A stretch of DNA of 64,000 nucleotides from Micromonospora sp. NBC_01796 (GCF_035917455.1 NZ_CP109078.1:8168001-8232000), one strand, 5' to 3'; positions 1-8,240 are shown, counted from the stretch's first letter. Notes: generated by a model not told the origin, from the letters alone. A program made the numbers and translations.

Positions 1-712
1 TGGCGTCATCCGGATCTCGGAACCGCACGTCAACGAACTGTTGTCGGCGAACTTCTGGTGGTTGCGCGGCAACGATCGTGACATCGTGGTCGACGCCGGG
101 CTCGGCGTCGTCGCCTTGCGGGAAGCGATTCCGAGCATGTTCGAACGCGATCCGATGGTCCTGCTCACCCACGCGCACCTGGATCACGTCGGTGGGGCAC
201 CTGAGTTCGCCGACCGGGCCGCCCATTCCGCAGAGGCGGGGCTCCTGGCGGCGGGTGTACCCGCGAGCCTGTACGGCGCGGAACTTTACGACAAACTCGG
301 GATCGACGCAGCGGGAGAACCCGTCCCGGAACTCATGATCGATGTCCTGCCCCGTCCCGGCTACGACCCGGCCGCGTACCGCATCGAACCTATGACCCTG
401 AACCGCACGCTCGACGACGGCGACCGAATCGACCTGGGCGGGCGGGTGCTGACCGTGCTGCACCTTCCCGGCCACACACCGGGAAGCATGGCCCTGCTGG
501 AGGAGCGCACCGGGACCCTGTATTCCGGCGACATCATCTACGACGGTGCCCTGATCGACGACCTGCCGAACTCCGACGTGGCTGCCTACCGGCGAAGCAT
601 GGAGTTCCTCGCCGACCTCGACGTGTCCGTCGTCCATCCCGGCCACGGGCACAGCTTCGACAGGACACGCCTGCGCCAGTTGGCCGAGACCTACCTGCGC
701 AGGAAAGCGTAG
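1..712 (+). CDS. Metallo-beta-lactamase-fold hydrolase, 5' end outside the window
   Basis: The reading frame is open from the first bases and reads GVIRISEPHVNELLSANFWW before the first possible internal start (TTG at 41), so the gene begins upstream of the window. Visible metal ligands are THAHLDHVGG (HxHxDH), LPGHTPGS (His), YSGD (Asp) and HPGHGHSF (His), the complete two-zinc set of the glyoxalase II-like branch. About 236 residues are present and little of the fold seems missing. The family hydrolyses thioesters, lactones or similar esters in the cytoplasm; the substrate cannot be read from sequence. It converges on the amidohydrolase gene to the right. Family assignment is firm and specificity unknown. 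Confidence 0.88.
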   Translation, partial: GVIRISEPHVNELLSANFWWLRGNDRDIVVDAGLGVVALREAIPSMFERDPMVLLTHAHLDHVGGAPEFADRAAHSAEAGLLAAGVPASLYGAELYDKLGIDAAGEPVPELMIDVLPRPGYDPAAYRIEPMTLNRTLDDGDRIDLGGRVLTVLHLPGHTPGSMALLEERTGTLYSGDIIYDGALIDDLPNSDVAAYRRSMEFLADLDVSVVHPGHGHSFDRTRLRQLAETYLRRKA

Positions 713-815
713 GGCTGCTCCTCCGTCACAGCGTTCGCGATCGCCAGCGGAGTCGCGCTGCCGCTGCGTCCCGCCTCCTCGACACGAGCCGTGCTCGTCC
801 CTCGGGCAGAATCGG

Positions 816-2006
816 TCATCTGCTCACCTGGTCGCCGGCGCGGTACACGCCGGGCGGGCGACGCAGGAGCGTGATGTCGCTCGTCGGGTCGCCGTCCACG
901 ATCAGTAGGTCGGCGTCGAATCCGGGGCGGATCCGCCCCTTGCGCTGCCCCAGGCCACACACCTCAGCGCCGACCGAGGTGGCCGCGGCGAGGGCTGCGG
1001 TGGCTGGGATGTCGCAGGCGACGTACTCGACGAGCGTCTCCGGCAGGATCCCGTGCGGCTTCGCTGGGCCGAGGCCCGCGTCCGAGCCGGCCACCAGGCG
1101 GACCCCGGCCCGGTGCAGGGTCGCGGCGCCGTCGCGCAACGCGGCCTCGCTGAGCCCCGCCCGCGCCGCCATCGCCACCACCTCCGGCGGCGTGACCACG
1201 GCCGGGTCGGTGCCGAGCGTGGCACAGACCGCCACCCCGGACGCGGCCAGGCGGTCCGCGATCGCGTCGGGGACGTGGGCGCCGGTCGCGGTCACGCACG
1301 TGCAGTGCTCGATGCCGTCGACACCGACGCGCAGCGCCTGCTCGACCGCGCTGAGCGCGTGCGCGTGCGCGGTCACCGGTAGGCCCAGCTCGTGCGCCCG
1401 GGTCACCGCGGCGGTCAACTCCTGGTCGGTGAACTGCGGCCGGTTGACGTCGCTGCCGGGGGTGAACACCCCGCCGCTGGCCATGACCTTCACCAGGTCG
1501 GCGCCAGCCGCCGCGAGCAGCCGTACGGCCTCACGGATCCCGTCGACGCCGCTCGCCTCACCCCCCATGGACGAGCAGTGTCCGCCGACGCTGGTAACCG
1601 GCGCACCCGACCCCACCACCGTCGGCAGGTCGTCGCGTACCTCCCGGTCCCGCCACCGGAGCACGGCGCCGCGCCGGTCGCCCAGGTCCCGTACGGTGGT
1701 GACCCCGGCCGCCAGGTGCGCGCGCAGCGACGCCTCGACGACCGCGTCGAGGTCGGTCTCGGGACGCCCGGCGAGCCGGCCGAGCGCGTCGGGCCCGGCA
1801 TCGGCGCACAGGTGCACGTGCGCGTCGACCAGGCCGGGCAGCACGGTGCCGTCCGGCTCCTCGCGTACGGGCCAGCCCTCCGGCGCCTCGACCCAACCCC
1901 GGTGCACGTCGGCGATGCGCTTCCCGTCCAGCAGGATCAGCACCCCGCCGTCCACCAGCCGCTCGCCGTCGAACATCCGCGCCGCCCGGACAGCATGCTT
2001 CGCCAT
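816..2006 (-). CDS. Amidohydrolase family protein (imidazolonepropionase/prolidase-like)
   Basis: A 396-residue metal-dependent hydrolase. The first metal site is LVDAHVHLCADAG (HxH) near residue 60, a KVMASGG segment carries the likely metal-bridging Lys, two histidines lie in PVTAHAHA and GIEHC, and GSDAGLG carries the catalytic Asp. This matches the amidohydrolase branch containing imidazolonepropionase-like and Xaa-Pro dipeptidase-like enzymes. The start at 2006 (MAKHAVRAAR) is chosen because GGGGGAGGG lies just upstream; an in-frame start further out (2069) lacks a good ribosome site. Substrate unknown. The gene stands alone between a convergent MBL-fold gene and a divergent immunity gene. 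Confidence 0.85.
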   Translation of the reverse strand: MAKHAVRAARMFDGERLVDGGVLILLDGKRIADVHRGWVEAPEGWPVREEPDGTVLPGLVDAHVHLCADAGPDALGRLAGRPETDLDAVVEASLRAHLAAGVTTVRDLGDRRGAVLRWRDREVRDDLPTVVGSGAPVTSVGGHCSSMGGEASGVDGIREAVRLLAAAGADLVKVMASGGVFTPGSDVNRPQFTDQELTAAVTRAHELGLPVTAHAHALSAVEQALRVGVDGIEHCTCVTATGAHVPDAIADRLAASGVAVCATLGTDPAVVTPPEVVAMAARAGLSEAALRDGAATLHRAGVRLVAGSDAGLGPAKPHGILPETLVEYVACDIPATAALAAATSVGAEVCGLGQRKGRIRPGFDADLLIVDGDPTSDITLLRRPPGVYRAGDQVSR

Positions 2007-2140
2007 CGACCCTCCCCCGTTGCACACAACCGTTCCGGCCAGACTGTCAGCTGACGGCGCTCCGCGCACGGAACCCTGGTCGGCCCGGGCGGATTTCGTC
2101 GGTGCACGGTGGCGTGACCGCCTGGTCCTAAACTCCTGCC

Positions 2141-2536
2141 GTGTTCGAGTACCACGGGTGGATCACGCTTCGCTCGACGGCTGAAGCTGTCGACGACGAT
2201 CCGCCGCTCCGCTTCGAGGAGATTCAGGACCTGGTGAACGACCTCGCCGGCCATGGGTTGACGGACCTTCGGCCGATCAACGGCGAGTATTACGTCCACC
2301 TCGGCGGGTTCCCCAACCACCGCGGCACGCGAGGTTCTGAGGTGATCGATCTGTTCACGAAGGTCGGGCAGCTTGCCCCCGGGTCGTATGGGCTGCTGTA
2401 CATCCACGACGACGAAGATCCAGAGCACGAGCTGAACTTCCGCGTCTTCCGGCTGGTCCGAGGAACTGTCACGGAACATCCGGACCACCTCCTGTCGCCG
2501 GTCATCCCCACCTTGAAAGATGAGTACATCGGCTGA
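2141..2536 (+). CDS. Imm7 family immunity protein, orphan
   Basis: A 131-residue acidic soluble protein with a GTG start. It opens MFEYHGWITLRST and contains HLGGFPNHRG and PGSYGLLYIHDDEDPE, the hallmarks of the Imm7 family, which are immunity proteins of polymorphic toxin systems. Such proteins normally bind and neutralise a cognate secreted nuclease or deaminase toxin encoded just upstream. No toxin, RHS or WXG gene is visible anywhere in this window, so this copy looks orphan. The family call rests on pattern recognition; the orphan status is seen directly. Confidence 0.75.
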   Translation: MFEYHGWITLRSTAEAVDDDPPLRFEEIQDLVNDLAGHGLTDLRPINGEYYVHLGGFPNHRGTRGSEVIDLFTKVGQLAPGSYGLLYIHDDEDPEHELNFRVFRLVRGTVTEHPDHLLSPVIPTLKDEYIG

Positions 2537-2576
2537 CCGCCTCGCGCGGCCGGATGGGTAGACATGATCTTGGTTC

Positions 2577-3419
2577 ATGCGCATGGCTGTCGACCAGGCG
2601 CTCGCCGCGAACCGCGCCAACTGGGACGAGCGGGTCCCGTCGCACCTCGTCGCGTACGGGGTGGACGAGTTCGTGACGGATCCCCGGCGACTGACCCCGG
2701 TCATGCAGGAGGATCTAGCGCTCCTGGCACCGCACCTGCCCGGCAGCACACCAGCCGGCAGATCGGTCGTTCACCTGCAGTGCCACCTCGGACTGGACAC
2801 GCTGTCATGGGCGCGGTGCGGCGCGGCGGCAACCGGGATTGACTTCTCTCCGGCCGCCATCGAGGCAGCCCGAGGAATCGGTGATCGCGCCGGCGTACCG
2901 GCGCGGTTCATCGTGAGCGATGTCGACAACGCGGCACGGGTGTGCGGCGAGCGGTACGACATCGTGTACACCGGCGTCGGCGCGCTGTGCTGGCTACCCG
3001 ACCTGGATGCCTGGGCACATACCATCGCCGACCTGTTGCGGCCTGGCGGTGTGTTCTACGTGCGCGATGCGCATCCCATGCTCGCCACGGTGGACCAGGG
3101 ACGTTCGAGTCGCGAGCTGGTCGTTACGCAGCCGTACTTCGGCACCGGAACTCCGCTGCGCTACGAGGACGGCACCACCTATGCCGACGACCGGGTCCGG
3201 CTGAGCAACGCCGTCACCTTCGAATGGCCACACTCCATGTCCGAGATCATCCAGTCTCTGCTCGACGCGGGATTGACCCTGACCTCCCTGGCCGAACACC
3301 GGCACATGCCCTGGCAGGCACTGCCCGACATGGTGCGGACCGAACGCGGGTGGGCTCTGCCCGAGCACCGTGAGCGTCTGCCGCTCACCTTCTCGTTGGT
3401 CGCGACCAAACCCGCCTGA
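2577..3419 (+). CDS. Class I SAM-dependent methyltransferase
   Basis: A 280-residue protein. Motif I is VVHLQCHLGLDTLSWARCGA, a divergent form with Cys-His-Leu-Gly in place of GxGxG that is common in a Streptomyces/Micromonospora subfamily. It is followed by GIDFSPAAIEAAR (acidic ribose-binding loop) and LLRPGGVFYVRDAHPM (post-motif III). The C-terminal half holds aromatic residues likely to form the acceptor pocket. A second in-frame ATG lies two codons downstream and could be the true start. Acceptor unknown. It starts 40 bp after the Imm7 gene on the same strand, but nothing links their functions. Confidence 0.85.
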   Translation: MRMAVDQALAANRANWDERVPSHLVAYGVDEFVTDPRRLTPVMQEDLALLAPHLPGSTPAGRSVVHLQCHLGLDTLSWARCGAAATGIDFSPAAIEAARGIGDRAGVPARFIVSDVDNAARVCGERYDIVYTGVGALCWLPDLDAWAHTIADLLRPGGVFYVRDAHPMLATVDQGRSSRELVVTQPYFGTGTPLRYEDGTTYADDRVRLSNAVTFEWPHSMSEIIQSLLDAGLTLTSLAEHRHMPWQALPDMVRTERGWALPEHRERLPLTFSLVATKPA

Positions 3420-3447
3420 CCGGTACCGCAATGCACAACCGGATCCG

Positions 3448-3834
3448 CTATGACGTGACGACAACTCCGCCAATCCCGGTGCGCCCGGCCGGCGTGCCTA
3501 CGAGCTCGACCGTGACACCGGCGCGCACTCGTTCCCCGAAGATGTCGACGATGGCGTCCGTGACGCCGGAGACGAGGCGGGCAACGATCTCGTCGGCGTC
3601 GGGTCGACTGAACGCCGCCTCCTTGATGCCGAACATGACGCTGGGCGAGGGTGCCTCTGCCGGCACGCCGCCGATGCCCCATCGGTCGGGCGGCAGGCCG
3701 ATCAACTTCACCACCGCGATGCTTCGGGCCCACTCCCCGTAGACGGCGACGACCGCGTCGGTCAGTTTCTGAATCAGTGCGGTCTCACGGCCGGCCAGGT
3801 CGCTCTCCAGCACGTGGACGCTGAGGTGGGGCAT
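3448..3834 (-). CDS. Fused (double-domain) tautomerase family protein
   Basis: A 128-residue protein beginning Met-Pro-His, so Pro1, the catalytic base of the 4-oxalocrotonate tautomerase superfamily, is exposed after Met removal. The start at 3834 is set by GGAGG upstream; a start 10 codons further out would bury Pro1. The protein is an internal duplication: ALIQKLTDAVVAVYGEW...PPDRWGIGGV (about 17-55) repeats as EIVARLVSGVTDAIVDIFGE...PAGRTGIGGV (about 81-124). Classical family members are about 62 residues, so this is a fused 4-OT. It is divergent from a MarR gene across a 69-bp gap carrying two identical-type operators, which suggests that MarR protein controls it. Substrate unknown. Confidence 0.85.
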   Translation of the reverse strand: MPHLSVHVLESDLAGRETALIQKLTDAVVAVYGEWARSIAVVKLIGLPPDRWGIGGVPAEAPSPSVMFGIKEAAFSRPDADEIVARLVSGVTDAIVDIFGERVRAGVTVELVGTPAGRTGIGGVVVTS

Positions 3835-3853
3835 ACGATCCTCCGTGGACGGC

Positions 3854-3882
3854 TTTGACTGCAAATCATCTTTGAGAACAAA
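3854..3882. promoter_or_regulatory. Two tandem TTTG-N4-CAAA palindromes, likely MarR operators
   Basis: The tautomerase-MarR gap contains two inverted repeats of the same form, TTTG-ACTG-CAAA (3854-3865) and TTTG-AGAA-CAAA (3871-3882), spaced 17 bp apart; the second extends to CTTTG-N4-CAAAG. MarR dimers bind short palindromes in divergent promoters, so these are the expected sites for autoregulation and for control of the tautomerase gene. The palindromes are seen directly; binding is inferred. Confidence 0.65.
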
Positions 3883-3903
3883 GCTATTGGGGGAGGTGGT
3901 CGG

Positions 3904-4377
3904 ATGTCAACGCCCGACACCACGGACGACACGGTCAGGGAGTTGCTCCTGGTGATGCCGAGGCTGGTCGGCAGGGTCAAACGTCTGCCGTTGCCGGAAC
4001 AGCTACGGTCACTAGACCTCGCGCCGAGGCACTTGTCGATGCTGTCCCTGCTCCTGCTCGACGGCCCGCTGAGCGTCTCTCAGCTGGCCGGGATGCTGGG
4101 TGTGGCACCGACCACGGTCAGCTTGATCGTGAGCGATCTGAGCCGCAAAGGAGTCTTGGTACGGCGCGAGGCCGACGCCGACCGACGACGCCGCATCATC
4201 GACATCAGCCCGGACAGCCGTCCCGCCATCGCCCAATGGCTGTCCCCGGGCGCCCAGGCATGGCGACACGCGCTCGCGCCGCTGAGCCCAGCACAACAAC
4301 GGATATTCGTCGACACCCTGCTCCGGTACGAGGCTGCCGTGGCAACCCCCACGCAGGCGGCACCAGGGCGCGGTTAG
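3904..4377 (+). CDS. MarR family transcriptional regulator
   Basis: A 157-residue winged-helix protein. The helix-turn-helix (about residues 59-80) is LSVSQLAGMLGVAPTTVSLI, followed by the wing RREADADRRRR and a C-terminal dimerisation helix. The ATG at 3904 has GGGAGG 9 bp upstream. It is divergent from the fused tautomerase with twin palindromes between them, so it probably represses that gene and itself in response to a small aromatic or electrophilic ligand. The family is certain; target and ligand are inferred from position. Confidence 0.9.
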   Translation: MSTPDTTDDTVRELLLVMPRLVGRVKRLPLPEQLRSLDLAPRHLSMLSLLLLDGPLSVSQLAGMLGVAPTTVSLIVSDLSRKGVLVRREADADRRRRIIDISPDSRPAIAQWLSPGAQAWRHALAPLSPAQQRIFVDTLLRYEAAVATPTQAAPGRG

Positions 4378-4554
4378 AAGCGCATCGCGTACGGAAGACT
4401 CCGAGGTTTGCCCACGATGCGCGACAGATCCCGCTAGCCCCACTGTTTCAACGTGAAGATCACGGTCGTGGTGAGCGGCGATCACCGGGCTGGCGCAGCG
4501 CCAGTGGTCGTGTGTGGTGTGGGTGTGTCGGGTGGCCGGGATTACGGTGTCGGG

Positions 4555-4923
4555 GTGACTCAACGGACTGGTATCGGCGCGTCTGCGGACCTGAATCCTG
4601 TGGTGATCGAGCCTGCGGCTGAGGTTGACCTGCCCGGGATCGTGGAGGTCCTCAACTACGTGGCGGCGAACTCGCACGTGTCCTTCGATACCCAGGGCGT
4701 CGGTTCCTTGTTGTATCGCGCACTGTTCGAGTGTCTGGCAGACGAGCCGGTTCACGTCTTCCCGGCCGGTATAGCCATGCCCAACGACGCGTCGGTGGCG
4801 CTGCATCGAAAGTTCGGCTTCACGGAGGTCGGCACGTTCGGTGAGTACGCCGTCAAGAATGGTCAGTACATCAACTCGCTGTGGATGCAGCGTCTTTCAC
4901 CAACTGCTGATCAAGCTGGTTGA
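4555..4923 (+). pseudogene. GNAT acetyltransferase remnant with internal deletion
   Basis: The 122-residue frame (GTG start) looks like two ends of a phosphinothricin-type N-acetyltransferase joined together. The N-terminus (EPAAEVDLPGIVEVLNYVA...SFDT) matches the family start, and the C-terminus (QGVGSLLYRALFECL... AMPNDASVALHRKFGF) matches the acetyl-CoA loop and last strands. The roughly 60 residues normally between FDT and the Q-G-x-G loop, which form the central sheet, are absent. Intact homologues are usually 165-175 residues. The join is in frame. Loss of the central strands should destroy the fold, so this is called a pseudogene, though transcription is not excluded. Confidence 0.65.
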
Positions 4924-5293
4924 GCTGGTTGATGGTCCTTGTTCGCTGGGCGTGTGGGCGGGGTGGTGACCCAACAAGGTCGGTTGGGGCTCCTCCAGGT
5001 CCCGGTCGAGGCGGTCGGTAAGGCTGCGGGTCAAGTGACCGGTTGGGGTCGGACAAGGACGTGCGGGACTACATCGAACCGACCTGCGCCCCGCCGAGTT
5101 CAGACATTGATGTCCTTCTCGATGCCGAGACTGCAGGCGGCGTGATCGCGCCTACCTCTGAGTCCTTGAGAGCACAGCGGCGCACCCTAGCGGGTTGGCG
5201 GCTGACGCCACCAACCCGCAGCGCAGGGGCATGACCAGCGACTACGACCCGCGAGCCCTCAGCGGATCGTGAAGCGGATGTCCTGCTGGAATG
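4924..5293. other. 370-bp stretch with no recognisable gene
   Basis: Short open frames on both strands show no family signature, no ribosome site and no consistent third-position GC bias. It lies between the GNAT remnant and the end of the epoxide hydrolase gene and may be further decayed coding DNA. Confidence 0.5.
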
Positions 5294-6232
5294 CTAGGCG
5301 GCATCCCGCTGGTCCAGCCACTTCAGAATCGCCTCGGTCGTTTCCTGCGGCATCTCCTGCTGGATCCAATGACCGCAGTCCAGACTGACCACTTCCACAT
5401 TCGGCACGAATTCCGTCAGTCTTCCAGCCCTCGCGACCGTGTCACGGTCGCCGTAGATCATGAGGGTAGGCTGTCGGATGATCGGGTCCACGTCCGCCAG
5501 CAGGCGCCAGTTGCGGTCCAAATTTCGGTACCAGTTGATTCCGCCCGTGAACCCTGTTGATTCGAAGGCGGAGACGAAGACAGCCAGTTCGCTGTCACTC
5601 ATGACGGGGTCACCGAGGGGGGTTTCCGCTCTAGCGAGGTTAATCAACGCATTGCCCGGCTGAGGCGCTGCGAGGGGCACGTTCTTCCGGTACAGGTTCC
5701 GAAGGAACTGGAACGTGTTCTCCCCGAACACGGCGTCGGCGATCCCCGGCTGCCGGTTGAAGTGGACGAAGTAGAAGTCGGCGCCGAGCACGGCCTCCAT
5801 GACCTCGATCCAGGGCATCTGTCCGCGCTCCTGGTAGGGCACGCTCAGCGCGACCACGCCGTTGACCCGGTTCGGGTGCAGCAAGGTCAGGCCCCAGACG
5901 ACGAACGCGCCCCAGTCATGGCCGACGAAGGTGGCATCCTCGTAGCCGTAGTGATCGAGGAGGGCGACGAGGTCACCCGACAGGTGCTCGATGTCGTAGT
6001 CCGTCACTTCGGCGGGACGGAACGAGTTGCCGTAACCCCGCTGGTTCGGGACGATGACGTGGTAGCCCGCCGCGGCCAGGGCCGGCACTTGATAGCGCCA
6101 GGAAAAGGCGTGCTCCGGCCAGCCGTGACAGAGCACGATGGGCCTTCCGGCATTTTCTCGGCCCGCTTCGAAGACTTCGAGTTCCACACCGTTGACCGAA
6201 ATGAGGGTGGGCTCGGGAAAATCGATTGTCAT
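5294..6232 (-). CDS. Alpha/beta hydrolase, epoxide hydrolase-like
   Basis: A 312-residue protein of the alpha/beta-hydrolase fold. HGWPEHAFSW is the oxyanion HGxP motif, VGHDWGA carries an Asp nucleophile (the epoxide hydrolase/dehalogenase type rather than Ser), YGDRDTV carries the acid, and CGHWIQQEMP the catalytic His. A cap segment with INWYRNLDRNW supplies a Tyr in the position used to activate the epoxide oxygen. It probably opens epoxides to diols in the cytoplasm. The start MTIDFPEPT (6232) is chosen because homologues begin here; the upstream in-frame extension overlaps the divergent WYL regulator gene. A 21-bp perfect palindrome in the 64-bp gap points to local control. Confidence 0.88.
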   Translation of the reverse strand: MTIDFPEPTLISVNGVELEVFEAGRENAGRPIVLCHGWPEHAFSWRYQVPALAAAGYHVIVPNQRGYGNSFRPAEVTDYDIEHLSGDLVALLDHYGYEDATFVGHDWGAFVVWGLTLLHPNRVNGVVALSVPYQERGQMPWIEVMEAVLGADFYFVHFNRQPGIADAVFGENTFQFLRNLYRKNVPLAAPQPGNALINLARAETPLGDPVMSDSELAVFVSAFESTGFTGGINWYRNLDRNWRLLADVDPIIRQPTLMIYGDRDTVARAGRLTEFVPNVEVVSLDCGHWIQQEMPQETTEAILKWLDQRDAA

Positions 6233-6253
6233 GCCGGCATCATGCCGACCGAT

Positions 6254-6274
6254 ACCGGTCACCTCCTGACCGGT
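6254..6274. promoter_or_regulatory. Perfect inverted repeat between epoxide hydrolase and WYL regulator
   Basis: Arms ACCGGTCA (6254-6261) and TGACCGGT (6267-6274) flank a CCTCC spacer: a perfect 8-bp inverted repeat centred in the 64-bp divergent gap. The position is ideal for an operator of the WYL regulator acting on both promoters. A second perfect 10-bp palindrome, ATGCCGGCAT (6231-6240), overlaps the hydrolase start codon. Confidence 0.65.
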
Positions 6275-6296
6275 TTTGTGTGGGAGTGTTGCCGAC

Positions 6297-7277
6297 GTGC
6301 GAGCTGACCGGTTGATGGCCATCCTCCTCCTGCTGCAACACCGCGAACAGGTGACCGCAGCGGAGGTCGCCCGGGAGTTGGAAATCTCCGAGCGCACCGC
6401 CCGCCGCGACCTCGACGCCCTGGGCATGGCCGGCGTGCCCGTGTACTCCATGCAGGGCCGGGGCGGCGGTTGGCGCCTCGTGGGCGGCGCCCGCACCGAC
6501 CTGTCCGGGTTGACCGCGGGTGAGGCCCGCGCCCTGTTCCTGGTCGCCGGCCCTGCCTCGTCTGTCACGCCAGCCGTGAAAGCGGCGCTGCGCAAGCTCG
6601 TCCATGCCCTGCCGGAACCGTTCCGGGTGCAGGCCGAGGCGGCGGCGTCGTCGCTCGTCATGGACCCGCAGCGATGGGGGTCGAGCCGGGTCGAGCCTCG
6701 ACCGCCTCGCTTCCTCGACGAGCTCCAGGACGCGGTGATCCGCGGCGTCCAGGTCCGGCTCGGCTATGTCGACCGCGAAGGCACCGAAACCGAGCGAACC
6801 GTCCACCCGCTGGGCATCGTCGCCAAAGGCCCGTCGTGGTACCTCGTCTCCAGCACTGACGCCGGTCGGCGGACCTTCCGGATCGACCGCGTGTCGTCCG
6901 TCACCCCGACCGGCGAACCCGTGCAACGACCCGATGACTTCGACCTTGCCGAGAGCTGGCGCGCGATCGCGGACGAGGTCGAACGCAAGCGAACACCCTT
7001 CGAGGCCCGGGCGATGTGCGCGCCCCATGGGATAGGCGTGCTCCGGATGGGGTTCGGCGGTCGGCTCGAGGTGGGAGGTTCCACGACCGACGGCCGCATC
7101 GAGGTCGTGATCCGCGGCAACGATGAGTACATACTCGCCGGCGAGCTTGCCGGGCTGTTCGAATGGATCGAGGTGACCGGTCCTCCGGGTGTGCGGGACC
7201 ATCTGGCCTCGATCGGCAACGCGCTCGTCGAGCGATACGGCTCAGACCGGCACGGACGTCGCACGGCAGAACGATAA
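6297..7277 (+). CDS. WYL-domain HTH transcriptional regulator
   Basis: A 326-residue DeoR/YafY-type regulator. The N-terminal winged helix (about residues 5-60) includes VTAAEVARELEISERTARRD. The WYL domain is central, with HPLGIVAKGPSWYLVSSTDA and the RTFRIDRVSSV strand, and a WCX-like C-terminal domain follows. WYL proteins sense ligands, often single-stranded nucleic acid or nucleotides. GTG at 6297 (VRADRLMAILLLLQ) is preferred because the HTH begins immediately after it. Divergent from the epoxide hydrolase with a perfect operator-like palindrome between, so that gene is the likely target (inference). Confidence 0.9.
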   Translation: MRADRLMAILLLLQHREQVTAAEVARELEISERTARRDLDALGMAGVPVYSMQGRGGGWRLVGGARTDLSGLTAGEARALFLVAGPASSVTPAVKAALRKLVHALPEPFRVQAEAAASSLVMDPQRWGSSRVEPRPPRFLDELQDAVIRGVQVRLGYVDREGTETERTVHPLGIVAKGPSWYLVSSTDAGRRTFRIDRVSSVTPTGEPVQRPDDFDLAESWRAIADEVERKRTPFEARAMCAPHGIGVLRMGFGGRLEVGGSTTDGRIEVVIRGNDEYILAGELAGLFEWIEVTGPPGVRDHLASIGNALVERYGSDRHGRRTAER

Positions 7278-7332
7278 CCGAGGTCATCAGGTTCCACAGC
7301 ACCGATGAACTCCGACTGCCCGCACGACACTA

Positions 7333-7350
7333 AGTGAGTGTTTGCGAGTG
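7333..7350 (+). repeat. IS terminal inverted repeat, left
   Basis: Reads AGTGAGTGTTTGCGAGTG and matches the reverse complement of 8241-8258 at 17 of 18 positions. Confidence 0.88.
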
Positions 7351-7353
7351 GTG

Positions 7354-7860
7354 TCAGTCGGGCTGGTTGAAGGTGCGTCGTTGCTGTCGCCGGGCTGGGC
7401 CTCCTCGGGTGAGTCGGCGGATCATCTGGTTGATCGCGGCCCACCAGATCAGGGCTTCGGACACCGCCGGGTCACGTTCGTAGTCACGGGCCAGGCGCCG
7501 GTACGACGTGAGCCACGCCAGGGTCCGCTCGACCACCCACCGCCTCGGATGAACAACGAACCCTTCCTGGTCGACCGGCTTCCGCACGATCTCAAGATGA
7601 GTGCGGAGAACGTCGCGGCACCAGCCGACCAGGCGGCCGGCGAAGCCCTGGTCGGCGAACACGAACCGGATCGGCGTGCCAGCATAGGCCGCCAGCAGGG
7701 CACCCTTCGCCCCGTCGCGGTCCTGCCACGACGCGGCGAGGACCCACACGCAGACCAGCAGACCGAGGGTGTCGGTCACGACGAACCGCTTCCGGCCGTT
7801 GATTTTCTTCCCTTCGTCGTAGCCGCGAGTGTCCCAGCCAACGGTGTCGGCACCTTTCAC
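7354..7860 (-). CDS. IS5-family transposase, C-terminal part (orfB)
   Basis: 168 residues with the catalytic C-terminal half of an IS5 DDE transposase: KGADTVGWDTRGYDEGKKINGRKR, the second Asp in FADQGF and the Glu in VVERTLAWL followed by RRLARDYE. The GTG start overlaps the stop of orfA as GTGA. In related one-frame elements the sequence runs D-S-x-x-V-K-G-A-D without interruption, so the two frames represent one protein. It may be expressed by restart or -1 frameshifting, or the element may carry a 1-base lesion. No canonical slippery heptamer is seen at the junction. Confidence 0.85.
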   Translation of the reverse strand: MKGADTVGWDTRGYDEGKKINGRKRFVVTDTLGLLVCVWVLAASWQDRDGAKGALLAAYAGTPIRFVFADQGFAGRLVGWCRDVLRTHLEIVRKPVDQEGFVVHPRRWVVERTLAWLTSYRRLARDYERDPAVSEALIWWAAINQMIRRLTRGGPARRQQRRTFNQPD

Positions 7861-8189
7861 CGATGGGAGTCGACGATCCCCGCCGACGGATGCGGGTTCC
7901 GGCCCTCGACCAGGCGGACCTCCTCCCGTAACAGGTCAAGGACCCGCTCCGTGACGTGGCGTTTCTCCCACTGCTTGAACTGCCAGTACACCGTCTGCCA
8001 CGGCGGGAAGTCCACCGGCAACTGCCACCACGAACACCCGGACCGCACCATATACAAGATGGCATCGACCACGTCCCGACGCGGATGCTTCGGCACCCGA
8101 CCAGGCTCCTTGATCAACGGCAGCAACGGCTCGACCAGATCCCACTGGGCATCGGTCAGGTCAGAGTCATACGTCCGCGTCCGCTCCAC
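7857..8189 (-). CDS. IS5-family transposase, N-terminal part (orfA)
   Basis: 110 residues beginning MERTRTYDSDLTDAQWDLVEPLLP, the typical N-terminal DUF4096-like DNA-binding region of IS5 transposases, with DAILYMVRSGCSWWQLP and WQTVYWQFKQW. The frame ends just after the first catalytic Asp in GIVDSHR. It overlaps orfB by four bases. Confidence 0.88.
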   Translation of the reverse strand: MERTRTYDSDLTDAQWDLVEPLLPLIKEPGRVPKHPRRDVVDAILYMVRSGCSWWQLPVDFPPWQTVYWQFKQWEKRHVTERVLDLLREEVRLVEGRNPHPSAGIVDSHR

Positions 8190-8240
8190 ACAGGAACCTC
8201 CAACGAAAATCCACTAACCCGACGGACACGCCGTGCGACG

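Noticed and set aside
7850-7862. Programmed -1 frameshift site in the IS
   Set aside because: No slippery heptamer or downstream structure is evident; restart at GTGA or a simple lesion is as likely.
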